Positions 52,672 to 60,585 of a DNA stretch of 64,000 bases are shown here, in pieces. Within the stretch, counting starts at the first letter, position 1, and every line of letters starts with the position of its first letter. Where the stretch lies: positions 1 through 64,000 of the forward strand of contig NZ_QLLT01000028.1 in assembly GCF_003259315.1 (NCBI RefSeq), read 5' to 3'. The notes beneath the pieces are model-generated. The model did no database searches. It had not been told where the DNA came from and saw only the letters and a program-made list of their open reading frames with translations. This DNA is from Kitasatospora sp. SolWspMP-SS2h. Its GTDB lineage: Bacteria; Actinomycetota; Actinomycetes; Streptomycetales; Streptomycetaceae. The position numbers and the translations under genes were made by a program.

Positions 52672-53574
52672 CTAGATGCCCATCGGGTGCCAGACCGTCT
52701 TCGTCTCCAGGAAGGAGAGCAGCCGCCCGGTGCCGGGCTCGGCCGTCCAGTCCTCGGCGGACGGGTCGGCGGCCGGTCGGACCACTCGCTTCAATGTATC
52801 CGCCGCCGACTCCTCCAGCGCGGCCGCCGCGCCGGGCCCGTCCGGGGCGATCGCCCCGGCCAGGTCGAGCGCGTTGACGTCCTGGTGGGAGGCCAGCGTC
52901 GGGGCGAGGTCCGCGGTGCGGCCGGAGAGCAGGTTGACCACGCCGCCCGGCACGTCCGAGGTGGCCAGCACCTCGCCCAGCGACAGCGCCGGCAGCGGGG
53001 CCCGCTCGGCCGCCGCGACCACCACGGTGTTGCCGGTGGCGATCGCCGGGGCGATCACCGAGACCAGGCCCAGCAGCGAGAAGCCGGCCCCGGCCTGCGG
53101 CGCCAGGACGCCGACCACGCCGGTCGGCTCCGGGGTGGACAGGTTGAAGAACGGCCCGGCCACCGGGTTGGCGCCGCCCGCGATCTGCGCGACCTTGTCG
53201 GTCCAGCCCGCGTACCAGACCCAGCGGTCGACCGCCGCGCCCACCAGCGCCGCCGCCCGCCCGGCGCTCACGCCCTCGGCCGCCGCCACCTCGGCGGCGA
53301 ACTGCTCCCGGCGGCCCTCCAGCATCTCGGCCACCCGGTACAGCACCTGCCCGCGGTTGTACGCGGTGGTGCCCGACCAGCCCTTCACCGCCGCGCGGGC
53401 CGCCAGCACGGCGTCCCGGACGTCCTTGCGGGTGCCCAGCGGCGCGTTCGCCAGCCACTGGCCCTTCGTGTCGGTCACCTCGTACACCCGCCCGCTCTCC
53501 GAGCGCGGGAACTTCCCGCCGACGTACAGCTTGTAGGTCTTGAAGATGTCCAGTCGGACAGTCTGCTCAGACAT
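52672..53574 (-). CDS. Truncated aldehyde dehydrogenase paralogue without catalytic cysteine
   Basis: A 300-residue member of the aldehyde dehydrogenase superfamily covering the NAD-binding half and part of the catalytic fold: KLYVGGKFPRSESGRVYEV, FFNLSTPEPTGVVGVLAPQ, VVVAAAERAPLPALSLGEVL. The Cys-bearing GQxCCAG loop and C-terminal third are absent, and the ATG overlaps the end of the full-length gene upstream by 8 bases. It resembles the inactive second domain of ALDH16 proteins, suggesting a non-catalytic partner. It probably helps the upstream enzyme oxidise acetaldehyde from DeoC, which is inference. Confidence 0.82.
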   Translation of the reverse strand: MSEQTVRLDIFKTYKLYVGGKFPRSESGRVYEVTDTKGQWLANAPLGTRKDVRDAVLAARAAVKGWSGTTAYNRGQVLYRVAEMLEGRREQFAAEVAAAEGVSAGRAAALVGAAVDRWVWYAGWTDKVAQIAGGANPVAGPFFNLSTPEPTGVVGVLAPQAGAGFSLLGLVSVIAPAIATGNTVVVAAAERAPLPALSLGEVLATSDVPGGVVNLLSGRTADLAPTLASHQDVNALDLAGAIAPDGPGAAAALEESAADTLKRVVRPAADPSAEDWTAEPGTGRLLSFLETKTVWHPMGI

Positions 53575-55093
53575 CGAGGTACGCCTCCAGACCGTGGCGG
53601 CCGCCCTCGCGGCCGTAACCGGACTCCTTGTACCCGCCGAACGGCGAGGTCGGGTCGAACTTGTTGAAGGTGTTCGCCCACACCACGCCCGCCCGGAGCC
53701 GGTTCGCCATCCACAGGATGCGCGAGCCCTTCTCCGTCCAGATGCCGGCGGACAGGCCGTACGGGGTGTTGTTGGCCTTCTCCACCGCCTCCGCGGGGGT
53801 GCGGAAGGTCAGCACCGACAGCACCGGGCCGAAGACCTCCTCGCGGGCGATCCGGTGGGCCTGCGAGACGCCGGTGAACAGGGTCGGGCGGAACCAGTAG
53901 CCCGCGCCCGGGAGTTCGCACTCCGGGGCCCAGCGCTCGGCGCCCTCCTGCTCGCCCGCGGCGGCCAGCTCGGTGATCCGGGCCAGCTGCTCGGCCGAGT
54001 TGATCGCGCCGACGTCGGTGTTCTTGTCCAGCGGGTCGCCGACCCGCAGGGTGCCCATCCGGCGCTTGAGCGCGTCCAGCAGCTCGTCCTGCACCGACTC
54101 CTGCACCAGCAGGCGGCTGCCCGCGCAGCACACGTGGCCCTGGTTGAAGAAGATGCCGTCGACGATGCCCTCGACCGCCTGGTCCAGCGGCGCGTCGTCG
54201 AACACGATGTTGGCGGCCTTGCCGCCGAGCTCCAGCGAGAGCTTCTTGCGGGTGCCCGCGACCTGCTTGGCGATCGCCCGGCCCACCGGGGTGGAACCGG
54301 TGAAGGCGACCTTGTCGACGCCCTCGTGCGCGGTCAGCGCGGCGCCGGTGCGGCCGTCGCCGGTGACGATGTTCACCACGCCCTTCGGCAGGCCCGCCTG
54401 GCGGCAGATCTCGGCGAAGCGCAGCGCGGTCAGCGGGGTGGTCTCGGCCGGCTTCAGCACCACCGTGTTGCCGGTGGCCAGCGCCGGGGCGACCTTCCAG
54501 GCCAGCATCAGCAGCGGGAAGTTCCACGGGATGACCTGCGCGGCCACGCCCAGCGGGCGCGGGTTGCGGCCCCAGCCCGCGTGGTCGAGCTTGTCGGCCC
54601 AGCCCGCGTAGTAGAAGAAGTGCGCGGCGACCAGCGGCAGGTCGACGTCGCGGGTCTCGCGGATCGGCTTGCCGTTGTCGATCGTCTCCAGCACCGCCAG
54701 CTCGCGGCTGCGCTCCTGGATGATCCGGGCGATCCGGAACAGGTACTTGGCGCGCTCGCTGCCCGGCAGCGCCGACCAGTCGGCGAACGCCCCGCGGGCC
54801 GCCGCGACCGCGCGGTCCACGTCCTCCGCGGTGCCCTGGGCGAACTCGGCCAGCACCTGCTCGGTCGCCGGGTTGACGGTCTTCAGCGCCTCCGAGCCGG
54901 AGGAGTCGACGAACTCGCCGCCGATGAAGTGGCCGTAGCTCGTGGCGATCTCGCCGGCGGCGGCCGGGGACTCGGGGGCCGGGGCGTACGCGAACAGGCC
55001 GGAGCGGCGGGCGGGCGGCTGCCCGGCCGGGGGCGTGGTCGTGGTCGGGGTCGGGGTTCCGGTCTCGGTCCCGGTCTTCTTGGTCTTGGCCAT
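53567..55093 (-). CDS. Aldehyde dehydrogenase family protein
   Basis: A 508-residue NAD(P)-dependent aldehyde dehydrogenase. An unusual Thr/Pro-rich leader of about 35 residues precedes the fold. Catalytic features are IPWNFPLLMLAWKVAPAL, FTGSTPVGR, LELGGKAANIV (general base Glu) and NQGHVCCAGSRL (nucleophile Cys), ending with KESGYGREGG. It lies 5 bases after the deoC stop. DeoC yields acetaldehyde and glyceraldehyde-3-phosphate, so acetaldehyde is the likely substrate. It overlaps the truncated paralogue downstream. Confidence 0.93.
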   Translation of the reverse strand: MAKTKKTGTETGTPTPTTTTPPAGQPPARRSGLFAYAPAPESPAAAGEIATSYGHFIGGEFVDSSGSEALKTVNPATEQVLAEFAQGTAEDVDRAVAAARGAFADWSALPGSERAKYLFRIARIIQERSRELAVLETIDNGKPIRETRDVDLPLVAAHFFYYAGWADKLDHAGWGRNPRPLGVAAQVIPWNFPLLMLAWKVAPALATGNTVVLKPAETTPLTALRFAEICRQAGLPKGVVNIVTGDGRTGAALTAHEGVDKVAFTGSTPVGRAIAKQVAGTRKKLSLELGGKAANIVFDDAPLDQAVEGIVDGIFFNQGHVCCAGSRLLVQESVQDELLDALKRRMGTLRVGDPLDKNTDVGAINSAEQLARITELAAAGEQEGAERWAPECELPGAGYWFRPTLFTGVSQAHRIAREEVFGPVLSVLTFRTPAEAVEKANNTPYGLSAGIWTEKGSRILWMANRLRAGVVWANTFNKFDPTSPFGGYKESGYGREGGRHGLEAYLDV

Positions 55094-55098
55094 CGTCC

Positions 55099-56085
55099 TC
55101 AGTCCACCGTCACGTAGTCGGGACCGGAGTACCGTCCGGTGCTCAGCTTCTGGCGCTGCATCAGCAGGTCGTTCAGCAGGCTGGAGGCGCCGAACCGGAA
55201 CCAGTGCGGGCTCAGCCAGTCGTCGCCGAGCGTCTCGTTCACCATCACCAGGTACTTCATCGCGTCCTTGGTGGTGCGGATGCCGCCGGCCGGCTTCACG
55301 CCGATCTGCACGCCGGTCGCCGCGCGGAAGTCCCGCACCGCCTCCAGCATCAGCAGCGTCACCGGCGGGGTCGCGTTCACCGCGACCTTGCCGGTGGAGG
55401 TCTTGATGAAGTCCGCACCGGCGATCATCGCCAGCCAGGACGCCCGGCGGACGTTGTCGTACGTCTGCAGCTCGCCGGTCTCGAAGATCACCTTGAGGTG
55501 GGCCGCGCTGCCGTCCGGGCGCGCGCAGGCCGCCTTGACCGCGCGGATCGTCTCGAAGACCTCCAGGTAGCGGCCGGAGAGGAAGGCGCCCCGGTCGATC
55601 ACCATGTCGATCTCGTCCGCGCCGGCGGCGACCGCCTCCGCGGTGTCCGCCAGCTTCACCGGCAGGCCGGCCCGGCCGGACGGGAAGGCGGTGGCCACCG
55701 AGGCGACCTGGATTCCACTGTCGCCCAGCGCCGCCTTCGCGGTGGCCACCATGTCCGGGTACACGCAGATCGCCGCGACCCGCGGGGCGGAGCGGTCGGA
55801 CGGGTCCGGGCTGAGGCCCTTCGCGCACAGCGAGCGGACCTTGCCGACGGTGTCCGCGCCCTCCAGGGTGGTCAGGTCGATCATCGAGATGGCCAGGTCG
55901 ATGGCGAGCGCCTTGGCGGTGGTCTTGATCGACCGGGTGCCGAGGGTCGCGGCCCGCGACTCCAGACCGACCTGGTCGACCCCGGGCAGGCCGTGCAGGA
56001 AACGGCGCAAGGTGGCCTCGGACGCCGCGACGTCCGCGAGACCGCCGCCCGCGGCGCCGGGGGCGTTGGCTGCAAGAGTGGACAT
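55099..56085 (-). CDS. deoC: Deoxyribose-phosphate aldolase
   Basis: A 328-residue class I aldolase cleaving deoxyribose-5-phosphate. RVAAICVYPDMV is the first conserved strand, DEIDMVIDRGAFLSG the next. KVIFETGEL carries the proton-relay Lys, IKTSTGK the Schiff-base Lys, and GVKPAGGIR the third conserved Lys. It is longer than the E. coli enzyme because of an Ala/Gly-rich leader of about 35 residues and extra loops, as usual in actinobacteria. The ATG at 56085 lies 20 bases from the perfect palindrome at 56105. First gene of deoC-aldh-aldh. Confidence 0.95.
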   Translation of the reverse strand: MSTLAANAPGAAGGGLADVAASEATLRRFLHGLPGVDQVGLESRAATLGTRSIKTTAKALAIDLAISMIDLTTLEGADTVGKVRSLCAKGLSPDPSDRSAPRVAAICVYPDMVATAKAALGDSGIQVASVATAFPSGRAGLPVKLADTAEAVAAGADEIDMVIDRGAFLSGRYLEVFETIRAVKAACARPDGSAAHLKVIFETGELQTYDNVRRASWLAMIAGADFIKTSTGKVAVNATPPVTLLMLEAVRDFRAATGVQIGVKPAGGIRTTKDAMKYLVMVNETLGDDWLSPHWFRFGASSLLNDLLMQRQKLSTGRYSGPDYVTVD

Positions 56086-56104
56086 AGTCACCAGAGCAGC
56101 ATAT

Positions 56105-56116
56105 CTACGCGCGTAG
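56105..56116. promoter_or_regulatory. Nucleoside-regulon palindrome copy 4 (deoC / TetR gap)
   Basis: A second perfect copy of CTACGCGCGTAG, 20 bases upstream of the deoC start and about 103 bases from the divergent TetR gene. Its position fits a repressor operator serving deoC and possibly the TetR gene. Confidence 0.7.
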
Positions 56117-56218
56117 GAAGCCGGTAGGGCGGGTCGGTTTCGAGTCCTGACCGAAATCTGCCCGCTCCCGGCGCGGGCGGCGTCCCCGGCCCCGCGCCGC
56201 CCCGGGGACAATGGCGGG

Positions 56219-56809
56219 ATGGACGGCGGCACGAAGGCGCGGGGGCGGCGGCCCGGGGGCGAGGACACCCGGGGGGCGGTGCTGGCGGCGGCCCGGACGG
56301 AGTTCGCGGCGCGTGGCTACCAGAAGGCCAGCATGCGGGCGATCGCCCGGGCCGCCGGGGTGGACCCGGCGCTGCTGCACCACTACTTCGGCAGCAAGGA
56401 CCGGCTGTTCGCGGCGGCGCTGGAGTTCCCGTTCGACCCGCGCACGGTGGTGGAGCAGGTGTTCGCGGGCGACCCGGCGACGGTCGGCGAGCGGGTGGCG
56501 GGCTTCGTGCTGGCGCTCTGGGAGCAGCCGGCCGTGCGGGAGCGGCTGCTGGCGCTGGTGCGGACGGCCGCCGCCAGCGAGGAGGTCGCGGCGCTGATGC
56601 GCGGCTTCATGGTGACCGAGCTGGTCGCCCGGGTCGCGGACCGGCTCGACGTGCCGGAGCCGGAGCTGCGGGTCGAACTGGTGATGGCGCAGGTCGTCGG
56701 CCTGGCGGTGGCCCGGTACGTGATCGCGGTCGAACCGCTCGCCTCGGCACCCCCGGAGGTGCTGGCCCCGCTGCTGGGCCGCACCGTCCAGGGGTACCTG
56801 ACGGGCTGA
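56219..56809 (+). CDS. TetR/AcrR family transcriptional regulator
   Basis: A 196-residue repressor. The N-terminal helix-turn-helix spans about residues 17-62 (VLAAARTEFAARGYQKASMR, AGVDPALLHHYFGSKDRLF). The C-terminal ligand-binding helices are of the TetR_C type with AVRERLLALVRTAA and RTVQGYLTG. It is divergent from deoC, with the palindrome CTACGCGCGTAG between, which makes it a candidate regulator of the nucleoside genes. It is also only about 2 kb from the ABC exporter, which has its own palindrome. It converges with metG, 13 bases apart. Confidence 0.9.
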   Translation: MDGGTKARGRRPGGEDTRGAVLAAARTEFAARGYQKASMRAIARAAGVDPALLHHYFGSKDRLFAAALEFPFDPRTVVEQVFAGDPATVGERVAGFVLALWEQPAVRERLLALVRTAAASEEVAALMRGFMVTELVARVADRLDVPEPELRVELVMAQVVGLAVARYVIAVEPLASAPPEVLAPLLGRTVQGYLTG

Positions 56810-56822
56810 GGGCGGGGCCGGG

Positions 56823-58532
56823 TCAGGCCTGGCCGCCGCCGAAGCGCTCGGTCCAGGCGGCCAGGTCCTCGTCGGTGATCTTGGCGAAGAGCACCGGCGG
56901 GACGGTGAAGCCCGTCCCGGCCGGGACGGACGACAGCGCGCGGGCCTCGTCGGCGGACACCCAGGTGCGGGTGTCGCCGTCCAGCGCGAAGGACTCCCGG
57001 ATCGCCTTGGCCGCGGCCGGGATGAACGGCTCGGAGACCACCGCGTACAGGTGGATCAGGTTGATCGCGGTGCGCAGGGTGCGGGCCGCGGCCTCCGGGT
57101 CGGTCTTGATCTCGGTCCACGGCGCGGTGACGTCGAGGTAGGAGTTGCCCGCCGACCAGAGCGCGCGCAGCGCCTGCGCGGCCTTGCGGAAGTTCAGCGC
57201 GTCGAGCTGGGCCTCGTACTCGGCCAGCAGCTCGGCGATCTGCCCGCCCAGCCGCTCCTCCGCCGCGCCGTTCGCCGCGCCGGCCGGGACCTCGTCGCCG
57301 AAGCGCTTGCGGCTGAAGGAGAGCACCCGGTTGACGAAGTTGCCCAGGGTGTCGGCGAGGTCCTTGTTGACGGTGGCCGCGAACAGGTCCCAGGTGAAGC
57401 TGGAGTCGTCGGACTCCGGGGCGTTCGCCATCAGGTAGTAGCGCCAGTAGTCGGCCGGCAGCAGTTCGAGCGCGACGTCGGTGAAGATGCCGAGCTTCTG
57501 GCTGGTGGAGAACTTCCCGCCGTAGTACGTCAGCCAGTTGAACGCCTTGACGTAGTCGACCTTCTTCCACGGCTGGCGCGAGCCGAGGAGGGTGGCCGGG
57601 AACATCACGGTGTGGAACGGGACGTTGTCCTTGGCCATGAACTCGGTGTACCGGACGGTGTCGTCCGCCTCGTACCACCAGGAGCGCCAGTCGCCGCCGG
57701 TGGCGTCCGCCCACTCCTTGGTGGCGCCGATGTACTCGATCGGGGCGTCGAACCAGACGTAGAACACCTTGCCCTCGGCGGCCAGTTCGGGCCACACGTC
57801 GGCCGGGACGGGGACCCCCCACTCCAGGTCGCGGGTGATCGCGCGGTCCTGGAGGCCCTCGGTCAGCCACTTGCGGGCGATCGAGGAGGCCAGCACCGGC
57901 CAGTCGTCGCCGTTGGCGGCGATCCAGGACTCCACCTCGTCGGTCAGCTTCGACTGGAGCAGGAACAGGTGCTTGGTCTCGCGCACCTCCAGCTCGGAGC
58001 TGCCGCTGATCGCCGAGCGCGGCTCCAGCAGGTCGGTCGGGTCCAGCACGCGGGTGCAGTTCTCGCACTGGTCGCCGCGGGCCTTGTCGTAGCCGCAGTG
58101 CGGGCAGGTGCCGACGATGTAGCGGTCCGGCAGGAAGCGGCCGTCGGCCACCGAGTACACCTGGCGGATCGCCCGCTCCTCGATGAAGCCGTTGGCGTGC
58201 AGCTCGCGGGCGATCTCCTGGGTGATCTCGCGGTTCTGCGGCGAGGAGGAGCGGCCGAAGTGGTCGAAGGACAGCTGGAAGCCGTCGTAGACGGCCTTCT
58301 GCTGGTCGTGCGCCCGGGCGCAGAACTCGGCCACCGGCAGCCCGGCCTCCTGGGCGGCCAGCTCGGCGGGGGTGCCGTGCTCGTCGGTCGCGCAGATGTA
58401 CAGCACCTCGTGGCCGCGCTGGCGCAGGTACCGGGAGTAGACGTCCGCCGGGAGCATCGACCCGACCATGTTGCCCAGGTGCTTGATCCCGTTGATGTAG
58501 GGAAGCGCGCTGGTGATCAACTGCCGAGTCAT
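56823..58532 (-). CDS. metG: Methionyl-tRNA synthetase (KFSTS type)
   Basis: A 569-residue class I synthetase for tRNA-Met. LPYINGIKHLGNMVGS is the HIGH region. A zinc knuckle, CPHCGYDKARGDQCENC, and WFDAPIEYIGATKEW follow. The ATP loop reads KFSTSQKLG instead of KMSKS, a form seen in archaeal and some second bacterial MetRS types. No C-terminal dimerisation or EMAP domain is present. ATG 58532 begins three residues before the conserved start. It stands alone on the minus strand with about 370 bases upstream. Confidence 0.94.
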   Translation of the reverse strand: MTRQLITSALPYINGIKHLGNMVGSMLPADVYSRYLRQRGHEVLYICATDEHGTPAELAAQEAGLPVAEFCARAHDQQKAVYDGFQLSFDHFGRSSSPQNREITQEIARELHANGFIEERAIRQVYSVADGRFLPDRYIVGTCPHCGYDKARGDQCENCTRVLDPTDLLEPRSAISGSSELEVRETKHLFLLQSKLTDEVESWIAANGDDWPVLASSIARKWLTEGLQDRAITRDLEWGVPVPADVWPELAAEGKVFYVWFDAPIEYIGATKEWADATGGDWRSWWYEADDTVRYTEFMAKDNVPFHTVMFPATLLGSRQPWKKVDYVKAFNWLTYYGGKFSTSQKLGIFTDVALELLPADYWRYYLMANAPESDDSSFTWDLFAATVNKDLADTLGNFVNRVLSFSRKRFGDEVPAGAANGAAEERLGGQIAELLAEYEAQLDALNFRKAAQALRALWSAGNSYLDVTAPWTEIKTDPEAAARTLRTAINLIHLYAVVSEPFIPAAAKAIRESFALDGDTRTWVSADEARALSSVPAGTGFTVPPVLFAKITDEDLAAWTERFGGGQA

Positions 58533-58900
58533 CCTGGGGGACTCCCATGCTCTCCGGCGGGCGCGCCGGGAGCGCGGCCGCGGACGGGTTCAGAGGGGCC
58601 GGTGCGGGGCGTTTCGGCTGCCGTCCGGCCGACGCAATCGTACCGAACCGGGGTGTCCCGGCCGTGCCGCTTATCGGCGGGCTGTCAAGGGGGGAGCGCG
58701 TGGTTCGTCCCGGGCGCCGTCGCGGCGGGCGGGGGCGGGAAGCGGCCGTTCGCCGGATGCCGGGCGGGGGCGGTGGGCGGGGGCCTCCGCGGCGGCTCGG
58801 CGAGGGGCTCGGCGGGGGCTCGGCGGGGGGCTCGGCGAAGGGCTCGACGCGGGCTTGCCGGGGGCTTGACGGGGCTGGTGCGCGACAGGAAACTCATCAC
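58533..58900. other. 368-base intergenic region between metG and ABC exporter
   Basis: This divergent gap holds the metG promoter and the start of the ABC transcript. The half nearer metG shows nothing I can name (no T-box-like structure). The half nearer the ABC genes is filled by degenerate GC-rich repeats. A plus-strand frame is open through it but is repeat-driven. Confidence 0.5.
58794..58876. repeat. Seven degenerate 11-12-base tandem repeats
   Basis: Units such as GGCTCGGCGAG, GGCTCGGCGGG, GGCTCGACGCG and GGCTTGACGGG follow one another just upstream of the ABC ATPase start. The last units diverge from GGCTCGG to GGCTTG. It is probably a slippage product that could vary the leader length. 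Confidence 0.6.
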
Positions 58901-58907
58901 ATGATGA
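58894..58907. promoter_or_regulatory. Palindrome over the ABC ATPase start codon
   Basis: TCATCA-CA-TGATGA is a perfect 6-bp inverted repeat that includes both candidate ATG codons (58901 and 58904). It could be a regulator site or a small RNA hairpin that masks the start. Confidence 0.4.
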
Positions 58908-59650
58908 ATTCTCCGGCGGGGCCGGTCGACGGCCCCGCGATCAGGGTCGAGGGACTGGTGGTGCGCCGCGGCGCGGCCACCGTGCTGCCGGGGCTGGACC
59001 TGGAGGTCGCCCGCGGCAGCGTCACCGGGCTGCTCGGGCCCAGCGGCTGCGGGAAGACCACCCTGCTGCGCAGCGTCGTCGGCGTGCAGCGCACCGCGGC
59101 CGGGACGGTCACGGTGCTCGGCCGCCCGGCCGGGTCCGCCGCGCTGCGGGACCGGGTCGGGTACGTCACCCAGGCCCCGTCCGTGTACGGCGACCTGACG
59201 GTCGGGGAGAACCTCGACTACTTCGCCGCCGTCCTCGGCGCCCCGCCCGGCGACCCGGCCCGGGTGATCGCCCTGGTCGGCCTGGACGCCCACCGCCGCA
59301 CCCCCGCCGCCCGGCTCTCCGGCGGCCAGCGCGCCCGGGTCTCGCTCGCCGCCGCGCTGCTCGGCCGCCCCGAACTGCTGGTCCTGGACGAGCCCACCGT
59401 CGGCCTCGACCCCGTCCTGCGGCAGGAGCTGTGGGAACTGTTCCGGGGCCTCGCCGTGGACGGCGCCACCCTGCTGGTCTCCAGCCACGTCATGGACGAG
59501 GCCACCCGCTGCGACCGCCTGCTGCTGATGCGCGAGGGCCGCCTGCTCGCCCACGACACCCCCGCCGCGCTGCTCGCCGCCACCGGCGCGGCCGACGTCG
59601 AGAACGCCTTCCTCACCCTCGTCCGGACCGGACCGGAGGACCCCCGGTGA
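58901..59650 (+). CDS. ABC transporter ATP-binding protein
   Basis: A 249-residue single-NBD ATPase. IRVEGLVVRRGAATVLPGLD, Walker A LLGPSGCGKTT, Q-loop VTQAPSVYGDLTV, signature LSGGQRARVS, Walker B LLVLDEPTVGLDP and switch His in SSHVMDEATRCDR are all intact. It belongs to the ABC-2 exporter type (DrrA/CcmA-like). AGGAA lies 9 bases before the first of two adjacent ATGs. Its stop overlaps the permease GTG, so both are coupled. The substrate is unknown; drug or lipid export is typical. Confidence 0.93.
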   Translation: MMNSPAGPVDGPAIRVEGLVVRRGAATVLPGLDLEVARGSVTGLLGPSGCGKTTLLRSVVGVQRTAAGTVTVLGRPAGSAALRDRVGYVTQAPSVYGDLTVGENLDYFAAVLGAPPGDPARVIALVGLDAHRRTPAARLSGGQRARVSLAAALLGRPELLVLDEPTVGLDPVLRQELWELFRGLAVDGATLLVSSHVMDEATRCDRLLLMREGRLLAHDTPAALLAATGAADVENAFLTLVRTGPEDPR

Positions 59651-60390
59651 ACCACGCCGCCCGCCGCACCCTCGCCACCGCCGGCCGCGTGCTGGCCCAA
59701 CTGCGGCACGACCCGCGCACCGCGGCCATGCTGCTGCTGGTGCCCTGCCTGCTGCTCGTCCTGCTCAGGTACATGTACGACGGGCAGCCCGGCACCTTCG
59801 ACCGGATCGGCCCCGAGCTGCTCGGCGTCTTCCCGCTGCTGGTGATGTTCCTGGTCACCTCGGTGGCGATGCTCCGCGAACGCACCGGCGGCACCCTGGA
59901 ACGCCTGCTCACCATGCCGCTCGGCAAGCCCGACCTGCTGCTCGGCTACGCGCTCGCCTTCGGCGCCGTCGCCCTGGTCCAGGCCGCGCTCGCCTCCGCC
60001 CTCACCCTCGGCGTGCTCGGCCTCCACGTCGCCGGGCCGACCTGGACGCTGTTCGCCGTCGCGGTCGCGGACGGGCTGCTCGGCACGGCGCTCGGCCTGC
60101 TGGTCTCCGCGTTCGCCGCCACCGAGTTCCAGGCCGTCCAGTTCCTGCCCGCCGTCCTGCTGCCCCAGCTCCTGCTCTGCGGGCTGTTCGTGCCCCGCGC
60201 CCGGATGGCGCCCGTGCTGCGCTGGGTCTCCGACGTGCTGCCGCTCTCCTACGCCGTCGACGCGATGGGCCGCACGGCGGCGCACGGCGGCGTGAGCGGG
60301 CGCGTCCTGGCCGACCTCGCCGTGGTGGCCGGCAGCGCGCTGCTCGCGCTCGGCCTCGCCGCCGCCACCCTGCGGCGGCGCACCGGCTGA
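59647..60390 (+). CDS. ABC-2 type transporter permease
   Basis: A 247-residue permease with six helices: RTAAMLLLVPCLLLVLLRY, FPLLVMFLVTSVAMLRERT, LLLGYALAFGAVALVQAAL, a fourth at FAVAVADGLLGTALGLLVS, QFLPAVLLPQLLLCGLFVP and a C-terminal helix. RERTGGTLERLLTMPL and WVSDVLPLSYAVDA are ABC-2 family hallmarks. It forms a homodimeric exporter with the coupled ATPase. It ends before a repeat-rich GC segment. Confidence 0.9.
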   Translation: MNHAARRTLATAGRVLAQLRHDPRTAAMLLLVPCLLLVLLRYMYDGQPGTFDRIGPELLGVFPLLVMFLVTSVAMLRERTGGTLERLLTMPLGKPDLLLGYALAFGAVALVQAALASALTLGVLGLHVAGPTWTLFAVAVADGLLGTALGLLVSAFAATEFQAVQFLPAVLLPQLLLCGLFVPRARMAPVLRWVSDVLPLSYAVDAMGRTAAHGGVSGRVLADLAVVAGSALLALGLAAATLRRRTG

Positions 60391-60420
60391 CCCGGGCGGC
60401 GGCGGGGCCGGACGGGCCCG

Positions 60421-60515
60421 GCGGGGCTCGGCGGGGCTTTCGCGGGGTCGCCGCAGGGCCGTGGCGGGGCTCGCGCGGGGCTTTCGAGAGGCTTCCGCGG
60501 GGCTTTCGCGGGGCG
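60421..60515. repeat. Degenerate GCGGGGCTTTCG repeats after the ABC permease
   Basis: GCGGGGCT recurs about six times in roughly 95 bases (with TTTCG or CGG in between). It resembles the repeat field upstream of the ABC genes, so the exporter is flanked by similar low-complexity tracts. Confidence 0.5.
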
Positions 60516-60585
60516 GTCATTCGTGACCGTCCCGTGCCCGGGTCGCCATTGGGGGCGGCCGTGGGCCTGGGGCAGAATCGACGGC

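Noticed and set aside
58533..58793. Riboswitch or T-box upstream of metG
   Set aside because: No T-box specifier/antiterminator motif or S-box-like stem set can be recognised in the leader.
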